64,000 nucleotides of DNA from Chitinophagaceae bacterium (GCA_016713965.1 JADJOC010000010.1:372001-436000), one strand, 5' to 3'; shown: positions 1-8,718, counted from the stretch's first letter. A program made the numbers and translations. The notes: a model not told the origin generated them from the sequence alone.

Positions 1-831
1 GACTCTTTGTTTAGAAAGTTTTTAAATGGTTTTGCAATAGAGGCGGGCAATATGGGGAATGCTATTATGTATAGCAACTTAGCTGACAGTACTACAAAGC
101 TTGAGGTATATTATCGCAAAAAAAATAAAGCTGGAATCGATACGACATATTCCTCATTTAAATTAAATACCACTCCTAATGGCTTTAATGGCAACTTTTC
201 TGCCACTGCTAATAATGTTACCAGGAACAGGGTAGGTTTTCCGATTTCAAATCCCGGGCCTGATGAAATTTATTTACAAACTACCCCGGGCACTTATGCC
301 AACTTAAGCATCCCGACATTATCAACTTTTGGAAACAGGATTATACATAGGGCAGAATTAATTATTGAGCAGGTACCTACTGATCCTTTATTTGATAAAG
401 TATTTTCGGTGCCGGATTATTTATACCTTGATTTGCGTGATACCCCCGCAATACCGGAAAAATGGAAACCCATTTATTTTGATTTAGATCCTGGTACAAA
501 TTATAATCCTGATAATGCATCATTCTTTTTTCCGGCTAATGGTGTTGATTTTAATTACTTTGGAGGATTTGCAAGAAACAAAACAGACCAGTTTAGCAAC
601 GCTATCAAATATTATAATGTTAATATTACCCGCTATGTACAAAAAATTATAACAACAAATATTCCTAATTATTCATTCAGGTTATTTTCTCCGTATTCTA
701 TAACTTATCCACAGTATAATAGTGGAGAATTTCGTTATCGCAATAGCCTGAGTTTTGGAAGGGTTAAAGTTGGTGGCGGGAGTCATGCAAATTATCCTAT
801 GCGCCTGCGAATTATTTATTCTAAATTATAA
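1..831 (+). CDS. DUF4270 family lipoprotein, C-terminal part
   Basis: The reading frame is open from the first base, so the 5' end, including the signal peptide and lipobox, lies outside the window. The visible 276 residues are rich in Asn, Tyr, Phe and Pro and end in RLRIIYSKL, the style of ending seen in Bacteroidota DUF4270 proteins. These are secreted or lipid-anchored beta-rich proteins of unknown function. The gene is followed by a strong hairpin terminator, so it ends its transcription unit before metK. The family assignment rests on overall composition and the C-terminal pattern; no catalytic motif is visible. Confidence 0.7.
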   Translation, partial: DSLFRKFLNGFAIEAGNMGNAIMYSNLADSTTKLEVYYRKKNKAGIDTTYSSFKLNTTPNGFNGNFSATANNVTRNRVGFPISNPGPDEIYLQTTPGTYANLSIPTLSTFGNRIIHRAELIIEQVPTDPLFDKVFSVPDYLYLDLRDTPAIPEKWKPIYFDLDPGTNYNPDNASFFFPANGVDFNYFGGFARNKTDQFSNAIKYYNVNITRYVQKIITTNIPNYSFRLFSPYSITYPQYNSGEFRYRNSLSFGRVKVGGGSHANYPMRLRIIYSKL

Positions 832-848
832 ATGTATAACATATTTAT

Positions 849-878
849 AAAGCTTCTATATTAATTTATAGAAGCTTT
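849..878 (+). terminator. Rho-independent terminator after DUF4270 gene
   Basis: Perfect 12-bp stem (849-860 pairs with 867-878) with a 6-nt loop, 18 bp after the stop codon. It ends in TTT followed by a T-rich stretch. Confidence 0.8.
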
Positions 879-907
879 GTTGTTTATCAGTTACAATCTT
901 ATCTTTG
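877..907 (+). promoter_or_regulatory. Bacteroidota-type promoter of metK
   Basis: A TTG-containing -33 region at about 877-882 and the -7 box TATCTTTG at 900-907, matching TAnnTTTG, are separated by about 17 bp. The metK start codon lies 18 bp after the -7 box. The -33 region overlaps the foot of the preceding terminator. Confidence 0.7.
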
Positions 908-925
908 CGATCTTAAAAAAAACAT

Positions 926-2182
926 ATGCCGTATTTATTTACATCAGAATCTGTAAGTGAAGGTCATCCTGATAAAGTAGCCGATCAGATAAGCGATGCC
1001 TTAATTGATAATTTTTTAGCTTTTGACCCTGCCAGTAAAGTGGCATGCGAAACCCTTGTTACTACGGGTCAGGTAGTGTTGGCCGGGGAGGTGAAAAGCA
1101 AAGCTTATTTAGATGTACAGGAAATAGCACGAGGAGTAATCCGTAAAATAGGATATACTAAAAGTGAATACATGTTTGAAGCCAATTCTTGTGGTATTCT
1201 TTCGGCAATACATGAACAATCTGCTGATATAAACCAGGGGGTAGATAAAAAGAAAAAGGAAGAGCAGGGTGCAGGCGACCAGGGAATGATGTTTGGCTAT
1301 GCTACTAATGAGACAGAAAATTTTATGCCACTTGCTTTAGACCTGGCACATTATATTTTACAAGAGCTGGCAGCATTGCGAAGAGAAAATACAGCAATAA
1401 AATATTTACGTCCTGATGCGAAAAGCCAGGTTACTTTAGAGTATGATGACAATAACCAGCCTATCCGTATTGATGCGATTGTAGTATCTACGCAGCATGA
1501 TGACTTTGGCGATGAAGAAAAAATGCTGGCCAGGATAAAAAAAGATATCATTAAAATTTTGATACCCCGGGTAATTTCAAAATACCCAAAATATGCCAAT
1601 TTATTTAATGATAAAATAAAATACCACATTAATCCCACTGGTAAATTTGTAATTGGCGGTCCTCATGGAGATACCGGATTAACAGGCCGCAAAATTATTG
1701 TAGATACTTATGGCGGTAAAGGAGCACATGGCTGTGGGGCTTTTAGCGGTAAAGATCCCAGCAAAGTGGATAGAAGCGCTGCATACGCAACAAGGCATAT
1801 AGCAAAAAATTTAGTAGCTGCGGGTTTATGTGATGAAGTATTGGTACAGGTTAGTTATGCTATTGGCGTAGCACAACCTACAAGTATTAATGTAGTAACT
1901 TATGATACCGCTAAGGTAAATTTAACTGATGGGGAAATTGCTAAAAAAGTAATGAAAATGACTTGCTTTGATATGCGCCCATATTTTATTGAGCAACGTT
2001 TAAAATTGCGTAATCCGATATATAGCGAAACTGCCGCATATGGACACATGGGTCGTAAAAATGAAGTGGTAGAAAAAATATTTACATCGCCTGACGGGAA
2101 AGTAATCAGAAAAAAAGTCGAACTGTTTACCTGGGAAAAATTAGATGCAGTAAAAGAAGTGAAGAAAGTGTTTGGGTTGTAG
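926..2182 (+). CDS. metK: S-adenosylmethionine synthetase
   Basis: Makes S-adenosylmethionine from ATP and methionine in the cytoplasm, the methyl donor for enzymes such as the rRNA methyltransferase encoded next. All expected signatures are visible: GHPDKVADQISDA near the N-terminus, GAGDQGMMFGYA near residue 114, and GGKGAHGCGAFSGKD near residue 265. At 418 residues it has the length usual for Bacteroidota MetK. The ATG start fits the promoter 18 bp upstream. The frame is intact, which is notable because many neighbours carry indels. Two hairpins follow the stop codon. Confidence 0.98.
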   Translation: MPYLFTSESVSEGHPDKVADQISDALIDNFLAFDPASKVACETLVTTGQVVLAGEVKSKAYLDVQEIARGVIRKIGYTKSEYMFEANSCGILSAIHEQSADINQGVDKKKKEEQGAGDQGMMFGYATNETENFMPLALDLAHYILQELAALRRENTAIKYLRPDAKSQVTLEYDDNNQPIRIDAIVVSTQHDDFGDEEKMLARIKKDIIKILIPRVISKYPKYANLFNDKIKYHINPTGKFVIGGPHGDTGLTGRKIIVDTYGGKGAHGCGAFSGKDPSKVDRSAAYATRHIAKNLVAAGLCDEVLVQVSYAIGVAQPTSINVVTYDTAKVNLTDGEIAKKVMKMTCFDMRPYFIEQRLKLRNPIYSETAAYGHMGRKNEVVEKIFTSPDGKVIRKKVELFTWEKLDAVKEVKKVFGL

Positions 2183-2185
2183 CCA

Positions 2186-2253
2186 GGTCTGACGGTCTCC
2201 GTCTGACCAAGTTAAGAACATTTGCTCTTCTGAAGGCAAAGCCTTCGAAGAGC
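2186..2253 (+). terminator. Tandem hairpins after metK
   Basis: First hairpin 2186-2208: 10-bp stem with one mismatch, starting 3 bp after the metK stop. Second hairpin 2224-2253: about 13-bp stem with one bulged T and an AAA loop. Neither has a long T run, so they may act as 3' mRNA stabilisers rather than classical terminators. Confidence 0.5.
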
Positions 2254-2299
2254 ATGGTAAAGTAAGTGAAAATATTTATGTGAAATAGTTCTATTGCTG

Positions 2300-2430
2300 A
2301 ATAGAAATCCTACCGGTGAAAAGCTGCCGGATACGCAAGGCCGATCCGCCTCAGGCGGAGAGGGCCCGAAGTGTAACGAAGGGCCGGAGCGATAGCGGAG
2401 CCTGAAGAAGCCGGTACAAATGCTGAACAA
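2300..2430. repeat. GC-rich intergenic repeat with CCGCCTCAGGCGG palindrome
   Basis: This segment is clearly more GC-rich than its surroundings. It carries the palindrome TCCGCCTCAGGCGGA at 2345-2359 and the pairable words GGGCCCG and GGGCCGG. The same palindromic core occurs at 50952-50958 plus 51858-51865, where an insertion sequence splits it. It is probably a dispersed REP-like repeat; no coding content is convincing. Confidence 0.55.
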
Positions 2431-2461
2431 TGATTTTTTGGTGACAGCCCTAAAAGAAAAA

Positions 2462-2531
2462 AAATATTTATCGTCTTACCGTCTTCCCGGCCAAAATATT
2501 AGCCGGGAAGACGGTAAGACGATAAATATTT
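2462..2531. repeat. 70-bp perfect inverted repeat upstream of rlmB
   Basis: Two perfectly complementary 30-nt arms (2462-2491 and 2502-2531) flank a 10-nt loop. The structure ends 17 bp before the -7 box of the next gene. Possible roles are a terminator for upstream transcripts, a protein-binding cruciform or a small mobile repeat; the sequence alone does not decide. Confidence 0.85.
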
Positions 2532-2548
2532 ATAGAAATAATCAGACT

Positions 2549-2556
2549 TAACTTTG
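2549..2556 (+). promoter_or_regulatory. -7 box of the rRNA methyltransferase gene
   Basis: TAACTTTG matches TAnnTTTG. The GTG start is only 4 nt downstream, so transcription would begin at or next to the start codon, implying a leaderless or nearly leaderless mRNA. Confidence 0.6.
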
Positions 2557-2560
2557 CAAT

Positions 2561-3328
2561 GTGAAAAATTTTAGACAACAACAACATCGGCCCAAAAAAA
2601 ATACTTTGGTTATTGGTAGAAAAGCAGTAATTGAAGCTATGCAATCGGGCAAACAATTGGAACGTATTTATTTGCAAAGTACCGTACATGGCGAAATTAT
2701 TGATGAGATAAGACAGCTGGCTGAGCAATACCTTGTGCCTGTCAATAAGGTACCTGTAGAAAAATTAAACAATTTTAATATCAGCAACCATGAGGGTTGT
2801 GTAGCACTTATTGCGAAAGTGCAGTACCAAAACCTGCAGGATATTATTTCCTTTATTGTTGATAAAGGCGAAGCACCGTTATTTTTAATTTTAGATGGAA
2901 TAACTGATATCAGGAATATTGGCGGCATTGCCCGTAGCGCTTTTTGCTTTGGGGTAAATGCTATAATAATTCCTGAAAAAGGAATAGGGGCATTAAATGA
3001 AGATGCTATACTTACATCTGCCGGGGCTTTGGAAAAAATTGCAATTTGCCGGGTAAATAATTTGATGAAAGCAGTAGATGAATTGCATTTGAATGGCATT
3101 AAAGTATTTGCCAGTGAGATGAAAGCAACAAAAAAAATATTTGATGTAAACTTTAAAGAGCCTTGTGCTGTAATAATGGGTAGCGAAGATATGGGTATAC
3201 ACCCTGCATTATTAAAAATTTGTGATGAACAATTTCAAATACCAATCAATGAAGATTTTGAATCGCTGAATGTGTCGGTAGCAACCGGTGTTATTTTGTA
3301 TGAAGTAGCTAAACAGCGATATTGTTAA
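2561..3328 (+). CDS. rlmB: 23S rRNA 2'-O-methyltransferase, TrmH/RlmB (SpoU) family
   Basis: Transfers a methyl group from S-adenosylmethionine to a ribose 2'-OH in RNA; the closest type is RlmB, which modifies G2251 of 23S rRNA. The protein has 255 residues. An N-terminal substrate-binding domain starts at NTLVIGRKAVIEA. The SPOUT knot domain shows DGITDIRNIGGIARSAF near residue 111, IMGSEDMGI near 207 and ESLNVSVA near 229, the three SpoU motifs. GTG is taken as the start because the first in-frame ATG would remove conserved sequence. Family certain; exact target inferred. Confidence 0.9.
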   Translation: MKNFRQQQHRPKKNTLVIGRKAVIEAMQSGKQLERIYLQSTVHGEIIDEIRQLAEQYLVPVNKVPVEKLNNFNISNHEGCVALIAKVQYQNLQDIISFIVDKGEAPLFLILDGITDIRNIGGIARSAFCFGVNAIIIPEKGIGALNEDAILTSAGALEKIAICRVNNLMKAVDELHLNGIKVFASEMKATKKIFDVNFKEPCAVIMGSEDMGIHPALLKICDEQFQIPINEDFESLNVSVATGVILYEVAKQRYC

Positions 3329-3421
3329 AGGTAAATATGTTGAGATGATAAATAAATTCCTTAAATTAAAACATATTTACAGTTTAACAAATCAACATTT
3401 TCACATCTTAACAATTTAACA

Positions 3422-4279
3422 ATGCCAACGCCCATAAAACTTATCGAATGCCCACGGGATGCCATGCAGGGTTGGAAGCATTTTATTCCCACAAATAAAA
3501 AGATAGCTTATATTAATGCTTTGCTGAAAGTTGGCTTTGATACTATTGATTTTGGCAGCTTTGTATCATCAAAAGCCATCCCGCAATTAGCCGATACCAG
3601 TGAAGTAATTAGGAATTTGGAGTTGGGTATTGGGAAAACAAAATTATTGGCTATTGTTGCTAATGTTCGTGGTGGTGAAGAGGCTGTAGCATACGATGAA
3701 ATTTCATATATCGGTTTTCCTTTTTCAATATCTCCCACCTTTCAGCAGCGCAATACGAACTCTACGATTGAGGAATCTTTTAAAAGAGTGGAGGAAATAC
3801 AAAACTTATGCATCAACAATAAAAAGAAATTGGTAATTTATATTTCAATGGGTTTTGGCAATCCGTATGGTGATTTGTATAATGAAGAAATTGTTTTTAA
3901 ATGGTCGGAAAAAATTGCAGGTTTGGGTGTGAAAATTATTTCTTTAGCTGATACGGTTGGAGTGGCTACTGCAGAACAGGTAAAAAGCATTACTGCATCT
4001 TTAATTGGTTCTTTGCCAATGAGTGAAATTGGGGTGCACCTGCATTCTACACCTCATAACTGGAAACAAAAAATAACTGCTGCCCTGCAGGCAGGGTGCA
4101 AGCGCTTTGACGGGGCACTTAAAGGAATTGGAGGATGCCCGATGGCTGATGATGCGCTGGTGGGAAATATGGATACGGAATTAATGATACCATATTTTGA
4201 AGAAGAAAAAGTGTTGTATAACATCAATAAGGAAGCATTAGCTGAGTGTAGCCGGATGGCTGCAGAAATTTTTATCTAA
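3422..4279 (+). CDS. Hydroxymethylglutaryl-CoA lyase-like protein
   Basis: A TIM-barrel HMGL-like enzyme of 285 residues. Known HMG-CoA lyases split HMG-CoA into acetyl-CoA and acetoacetate in leucine or ketone-body breakdown. Visible family residues: the catalytic Arg-Asp in ECPRDAMQ near residue 10, the metal-binding HLH in GVHLHSTPHNW near 200, and the active-site Cys in GIGGCPMADDA near 235. The first motif differs from the usual RDGLQ and the HLH loop is also variant, so the substrate may differ. The next gene starts 12 bp after its stop, indicating co-transcription with the GSCFA gene. Confidence 0.82.
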   Translation: MPTPIKLIECPRDAMQGWKHFIPTNKKIAYINALLKVGFDTIDFGSFVSSKAIPQLADTSEVIRNLELGIGKTKLLAIVANVRGGEEAVAYDEISYIGFPFSISPTFQQRNTNSTIEESFKRVEEIQNLCINNKKKLVIYISMGFGNPYGDLYNEEIVFKWSEKIAGLGVKIISLADTVGVATAEQVKSITASLIGSLPMSEIGVHLHSTPHNWKQKITAALQAGCKRFDGALKGIGGCPMADDALVGNMDTELMIPYFEEEKVLYNINKEALAECSRMAAEIFI

Positions 4280-4291
4280 TTAATTATTGTT

Positions 4292-5290
4292 ATGAATTTT
4301 CATTTGGAATTTTCTCCTAAACCATTCTCCACAAAAATTAAGCATCAAAATAAGTTATTGTTAATTGGCAGTTGCTTTACCGAAAATATTGGTTCTAAAT
4401 TAAGTCAGCATAAATTTAGCACACTGGAAAATCCTAATGGTATTCTTTTTAACCCGGCCAGCATATGCACTTCACTTAATTCTTATGTTCAAAATAAGCA
4501 ATACAGTCTGGATGAATTGTTTTATCAAAATGAAACCTGGAATAGCTGGGAGCACCATAGCCGTTTTTCTCATCCTGATAAAGAAGTTTGCCTGGAGGGC
4601 ATAAACCAGTCGCAGCAGCAGGCTCATGATTTTTTAAAAATTACAGACTGGTTATTTGTCACATTAGGCTCGGCATTTGTATACGAGCTATTTCCCTTAT
4701 CCGGTTTTTGGAAAGGGGCAGGAGGTGAAGTTGTTGCCAATTGCCATAAAGTTCCTACTGATAAATTTAATAAGCGATTACTTTCGGTAAAAGAAGTTGT
4801 ATTGATGGTTGATGCTGCCATTAAAAATTTATTAGTTTTTAACGCGGAATTAAAAATAATTTTTACCATAAGCCCGGTAAGGCATTTACGTGACGGATTT
4901 ATAGAGAATAACAGGAGTAAAGCTATTCTTATCCAGGCAGTGCACCAATTAGTGGACGAATACCCGCAGTTATTTTATTTTCCTGCTTATGAACTGGTAA
5001 TAGATGACCTGAGGGATTATCGTTTTTTTGCAGAGGACATGGTACATCCGAATTATTCGGCTACCAATTATGTGTGGGATAAATTTATTTCATGTTGTAT
5101 TGATGACGAAACCAAAATTATTATGCAGGATATTAATTTGATTAATGCTGCAATGCACCATAAATCTTTTAATCCGGCTTCTGCTCAGCATAAAAAATTT
5201 TTGCAGGTGCATGTAGAAAAAGTACAAAAACTTAGGAATAAATTACCATATATTGATTTTGATAAAGAAATTGAATATTTTTCAATATAA
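4292..5290 (+). CDS. GSCFA domain protein
   Basis: A 332-residue protein with the motif LLIGSCFTENIG near residue 24, which defines the GSCFA family (SGNH/GDSL-like hydrolase fold). The pattern FAEDMVHPNYSATNY near residue 250 supplies a His that could complete a catalytic site. The substrate is unknown; an esterase or acyl-transfer role would follow from the fold only. No signal peptide, so probably cytoplasmic. It lies 12 bp after the HMG-CoA lyase-like gene and probably shares its transcript. Frame intact. Confidence 0.85.
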   Translation: MNFHLEFSPKPFSTKIKHQNKLLLIGSCFTENIGSKLSQHKFSTLENPNGILFNPASICTSLNSYVQNKQYSLDELFYQNETWNSWEHHSRFSHPDKEVCLEGINQSQQQAHDFLKITDWLFVTLGSAFVYELFPLSGFWKGAGGEVVANCHKVPTDKFNKRLLSVKEVVLMVDAAIKNLLVFNAELKIIFTISPVRHLRDGFIENNRSKAILIQAVHQLVDEYPQLFYFPAYELVIDDLRDYRFFAEDMVHPNYSATNYVWDKFISCCIDDETKIIMQDINLINAAMHHKSFNPASAQHKKFLQVHVEKVQKLRNKLPYIDFDKEIEYFSI

Positions 5291-5384
5291 ATTATTGATA
5301 GGTTTAAGATTGCCAGGTAACAATTTTGAAAAAAGCAAAATAGCAATTCAGCAATTAAATATATATTGGGCTTTTATCGAAGCG

Positions 5385-5471
5385 GTTTTTTACCGCAGAG
5401 GCGAAAAGTTCGTAAAGAAATCCTTAAAATAATCTCCGTGTAAATCCGTTTCATTAGCGTCGTCCGTGTTC
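5385..5471. repeat. Intergenic Bacteroidota repeat-like sequence
   Basis: Contains words such as ACCGCAGAGGCG and CTCCGTGTAAATCCG that resemble low-complexity dispersed intergenic repeats of this phylum. It lies between convergent genes. No second copy is visible in the window, so the call is tentative. Confidence 0.3.
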
Positions 5472-6064
5472 CTATCCGGCTTTTACAATAAACCCGTTTG
5501 CAATAAATACATTGCCATTTTCTAATTCTAAGTTATAGATTGGTCGTGCCGATAGTGTAGGAAGAAAATCGATTTTTTGTAAACTAATCGACTGGATACT
5601 TAAAGCACTTTCGGTAAAGTAAACATTATCTTTAATTTGTAACTTTTCAATTTTTTTTCAGTTATGTTATCATAATGTGCTGTCCATTTTTTTTGACTGT
5701 CAGCAATAGCTACCTCTTTCGAAATATGTACTCCTTCGCCTATCAATTTTATAGTAAAAAAAGGCTGGTTGGCTGAACAAAATATCCATTTATTTCCTGT
5801 AAATGTCAATTTAATCAGGCTGCCACCGGTTTGTATTAATTTTTTCACCTTGCAGCTCCCAAAATTCAGAGAATCAATATTGTAAGTTTTTACAGCATCT
5901 CCCTCTTTTATATCTTCTATATTTTTTTCAGTACCATCTGCCATAAAAATTTTTGTTCCGAAGGTTACACCCTGGGGTTGATTATTAATAGCAGTTTGTT
6001 CTTGCGAAAAACTAGCCTGAAGAAAAAATAGCGTTGCAAAAGCGAATAAAATTATTCTCCTCAT
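5472..6064 (-). CDS. Secreted Hint-like domain protein 1 (frameshifted)
   Basis: Starts with a signal peptide (MRRIILFAFATLFFLQASFS) followed by a Hint (Hedgehog/intein) fold pattern: GTKIFMADGTEKNIEDIKEGD near residue 37 and SANQPFF near residue 97. The frame stops at 5600, but the -1 frame after an A8 run (T8 on the plus strand at 5651-5658) continues to 5472 and ends NGNVFIANGFIVKAG, matching the end of the neighbouring paralogue. Canonical Hint residues are missing: the first Cys is Gly, the TxxH block is SxxQ and the final His-Asn is replaced. It lies 6 bp after its paralogue. Function unknown. Confidence 0.7.
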
Positions 6065-6070
6065 AATTTT

Positions 6071-6630
6071 TTATTTTGTTTTAACAATAAATCCGTTTGC
6101 AATAAATGTGTTGCCATATTCCAATTCTAAAGTGTAAAAATCTGTTACATCATCTATTGGCAAAGGCACAATTTCAATCAAATTAACCAATTGCGGAAAA
6201 GCTGGTTTATTATCTTTTAAATGATATAATTCATTTCCAATTTCCAATTTTGAAGATATCTTATCTATAAATATTTTATTAGATTCTTTTGGATTTATGG
6301 AAGCCCACAAAAAATCTTTACAAAAGAACCCCAGGTTTTCAGTACAAGTAACAGATTTGTTTTTAGAAGTTATACTGTATAAAGGACCGGATTTCTGTAT
6401 TATCTTTTTTACTTTATTAGCCATAAAGGTTATGTTAAATGGCGGCAGATCCAGATATGTTATTACAGAATCTCCTTCTTTAATATCTATAATTCTTTTT
6501 TCAGTATTATCGCTCATTAAAATTTTTGTTTCCGGGCTTACGCCTGCATAGGAAGCTTGATCTTTTTGCCCGAAGCCCGATTGTGTAATAAACATCAAAC
6601 AGCAATAGCCATATACTGTAAATATTTCAT
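6071..6630 (-). CDS. Secreted Hint-like domain protein 2
   Basis: Paralogue of the adjacent gene. Reading from ATG at 6630 gives MKYLQYMAIAV, and after a one-base shift near 6597 the frame continues LMFITQSGFGQ, together a good signal peptide; without the shift translation would start at TTG 6598 or ATG 6595. The Hint pattern is ETKILMSDNTEKRIIDIKEGD near the N-terminus and YTLELEYGNTFIANGFIV at the C-terminus. The catalytic first Cys, the TxxH block and the final His-Asn of inteins are absent. Probably co-transcribed with the following Hint gene (6-bp gap). Role unknown; a non-catalytic Hint fold is inferred. Confidence 0.68.
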
Positions 6631-6686
6631 CTGGAGATTTATTAATATTAATTAAGGATGACTATTTAATACTTTTTACATACTTC

Positions 6687-7478
6687 TCACCATGTTTTTA
6701 ATTCATTTTTCGTAAAAACGTATTCTGGTGTAACAACCTTCTCATCATCATTTACTTCATACCAGGGAGATAAATCATCGTTTGAAGGGTTAATTAATAC
6801 ATGAATATCCTGCGCAGGCATATAGCTTTGTGCCAGTAAATATAGTTTTTTACCTTCACCATTTACAGCTACATCCATTACAATAACTGCATGGCCTGGA
6901 AAACCACCCCTTATAATTACATCCCCGGCTTCAATAGCTGCAAAATCACTTTTTGTATTCAGTTGTTTCGCCAAAGATGCAGAGCCGCACATCCCAAATA
7001 CACGGTTCAGGTAGTTATTAAAATTATTCCGTTCGTAAGGCTTGCTAAATTTATAAGCTGTACCTGCATTATCAAAAAATTCTATGCTATCATATTTTTT
7101 TTTGTCAAACAGGTATTCAGACCTTAAGCGCATCACTGCATCCGCACATTGCTGCAGATCTTTATTGCCTACTGAAATATCTAAAACGGCATACTGTGCC
7201 AGCTGGTTGTTTTTCTTTCTTCCATCATATAAATAAACGGTTTTATCTTTTTTTACTGATACATGTTGCAACCAGGCAGAAAATGACTGCGGTTCATATT
7301 TTTTCCTGGTATATCCCCCGGGAAGAGGTATTTCGTTTACCGCATTATAATTGAGAGAAGCAGAAAGGGTTTTAGTATTATTTGTGGCGCTATCAGTAAT
7401 AAGTAGCTTTTCAGGTGTTTTACTATTACAGGCAATACTGGCCAGGATAAAAAATATTATCAACGGTTTACAATCCAT
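6687..7478 (-). CDS. DUF4846 lipoprotein
   Basis: A 263-residue protein with an N-terminal lipoprotein signal (hydrophobic stretch followed by Ala-Cys near residue 17), so probably membrane-anchored in the periplasm or at the outer membrane. The body carries DUF4846 hallmarks: NEIPLPGGYTRKKY near residue 48, CADAVMRLRSEYLF near 112, and GGFPGHAVIVMDVA near 190 followed by LLAQSYMPAQDIH and SPWYEV. The conserved Cys and His suggest an NlpC/P60-like fold, but this is inference. It is divergent from the response regulator gene, with a 74-bp shared upstream region. Confidence 0.85.
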   Translation of the reverse strand: MDCKPLIIFFILASIACNSKTPEKLLITDSATNNTKTLSASLNYNAVNEIPLPGGYTRKKYEPQSFSAWLQHVSVKKDKTVYLYDGRKKNNQLAQYAVLDISVGNKDLQQCADAVMRLRSEYLFDKKKYDSIEFFDNAGTAYKFSKPYERNNFNNYLNRVFGMCGSASLAKQLNTKSDFAAIEAGDVIIRGGFPGHAVIVMDVAVNGEGKKLYLLAQSYMPAQDIHVLINPSNDDLSPWYEVNDDEKVVTPEYVFTKNELKTW

Positions 7479-7484
7479 AAATGT

Positions 7485-7492
7485 TAATTTTG
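7485..7492 (+). promoter_or_regulatory. -7 box upstream of the response regulator
   Basis: TAATTTTG matches TAnnTTTG and lies 60 bp before the ATG at 7553, between the divergent DUF4846 and response regulator genes. Confidence 0.45.
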
Positions 7493-7552
7493 TAATTATT
7501 TACTACATGATGCAGTTATTGATTAATTCCACATTAAAACCAAACATTAAAT

Positions 7553-8712
7553 ATGGCTTCGATATTAATTATTGATGATGAAAAAGCAATAAGGAAAACT
7601 TTAACAGAAATATTAAGCTACGAAGGATATAAAATTGATGAAGCCAGCGATGGAGAAGAAGGCTTGAAAAAATTTGCCGATAAAACATATGATGTAGTAT
7701 TGTGTGATATAAAAATGCCTAAGGTTGATGGTATTGAATTTTTAGAAAAAGCAAAAGATATAAACGCTGATGTGCCGATAATAATGATAAGCGGGCATGG
7801 CAATATTGATACGGCCAGATGCTGTAAAAAAGGGGCTTTTGATTACATAAGCAAACCTCCTGATTTAAACAGGTTGCTCATTACTTTGCGCAATGCTTTG
7901 GATAAGCAAACCCTGGTAACCGAAACTAAAGTGCTTAAACGTAAAGTAAGTAAAGTACAGGAAATAGTTGGGAAAGCATTGCTATAAAGAAGATAAAAGA
8001 TACTATTGATAAGGTAGCGCCTACTGATGCCCGGATATTGGTGACCGGAGATAATGGCTCAGGAAAAGAATTAGTAGCAAGATGGATACATGAAAAGAGC
8101 AACAGGAATAGCGGCCCGATGGTAGAAGTAAACTGTGCTGCAATACCAAGTGAATTAATAGAAAGTGAATTATTTGGCCATGAAAAAGGTTCTTTTACAT
8201 CAGCAGTTAAGCAGCGCATTGGTAAGTTCGAAACAGCTAATGGCGGCACATTGTTTTTGGATGAAATCGGCGATATGAGCCCAACCGCACAAGCTAAAGT
8301 ATTAAGGGCCCTGCAGGAAGGGAAAATTACAAGGGTAGGTGCAGAAAAAGATATTAATGTAGATGTAAGGGTAATAGCTGCAACCAATAAAGACCTTTTG
8401 AAAGAAGTAGAAGATAAAAACTTCAGGCTGGATTTATATCACCGGTTGGGGGTAATCATAATTCATGTGCCATCTTTAAACGAGAGAAGGGATGATGTGC
8501 CATTATTAGTGGACTACTTTTTAGATGTTATTGCCAGTGAATACGGACAGGCTAAAAAAGAAATAGAACCTGAAGCTATGGATGCTTTACAACAGCATGA
8601 CTGGACGGGTAATATCCGTGAATTAAGAAATGTAGTAGAACGCCTTATTATCTTATCTAATAAAATAATAACAGCTGATGATGTAGAAAATTATGTATTG
8701 CCTAAAAAATAA
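7553..8712 (+). CDS. Sigma54-type response regulator (frameshifted near 7975)
   Basis: NtrC-type two-component regulator. Residues 1-120 are a receiver domain with IIDDEKAIR and the phospho-acceptor Asp in LCDIKMPKVDG. An AAA+ domain follows: Walker A GDNGSGKE, GHEKGSFTSA, and Walker B GTLFLDEIGD, then a C-terminal NIRELRNVVERLI segment. The frame breaks after EIVGK near 7975; a one-base shift restores SIAIKKIKDTIDKVAPTDARIL. The usual sigma54-contact loop GAFTGA reads GSFTSA, and no Fis-type DNA-binding helix follows the AAA+ domain, so it may not be a classical sigma54 activator. About 386 residues if merged. Confidence 0.85.
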
Positions 8713-8718
8713 AGTATT

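Noticed and set aside
2212..2430. Minus-strand frame over the GC-rich repeat after metK
   Set aside because: Covers hairpins and palindromes; sequence has no protein-like pattern.
7975..8040. Split receiver and AAA+ genes as two separate natural proteins
   Set aside because: A one-base change restores a continuous linker and the second part has no start signal; one frameshifted gene is simpler.
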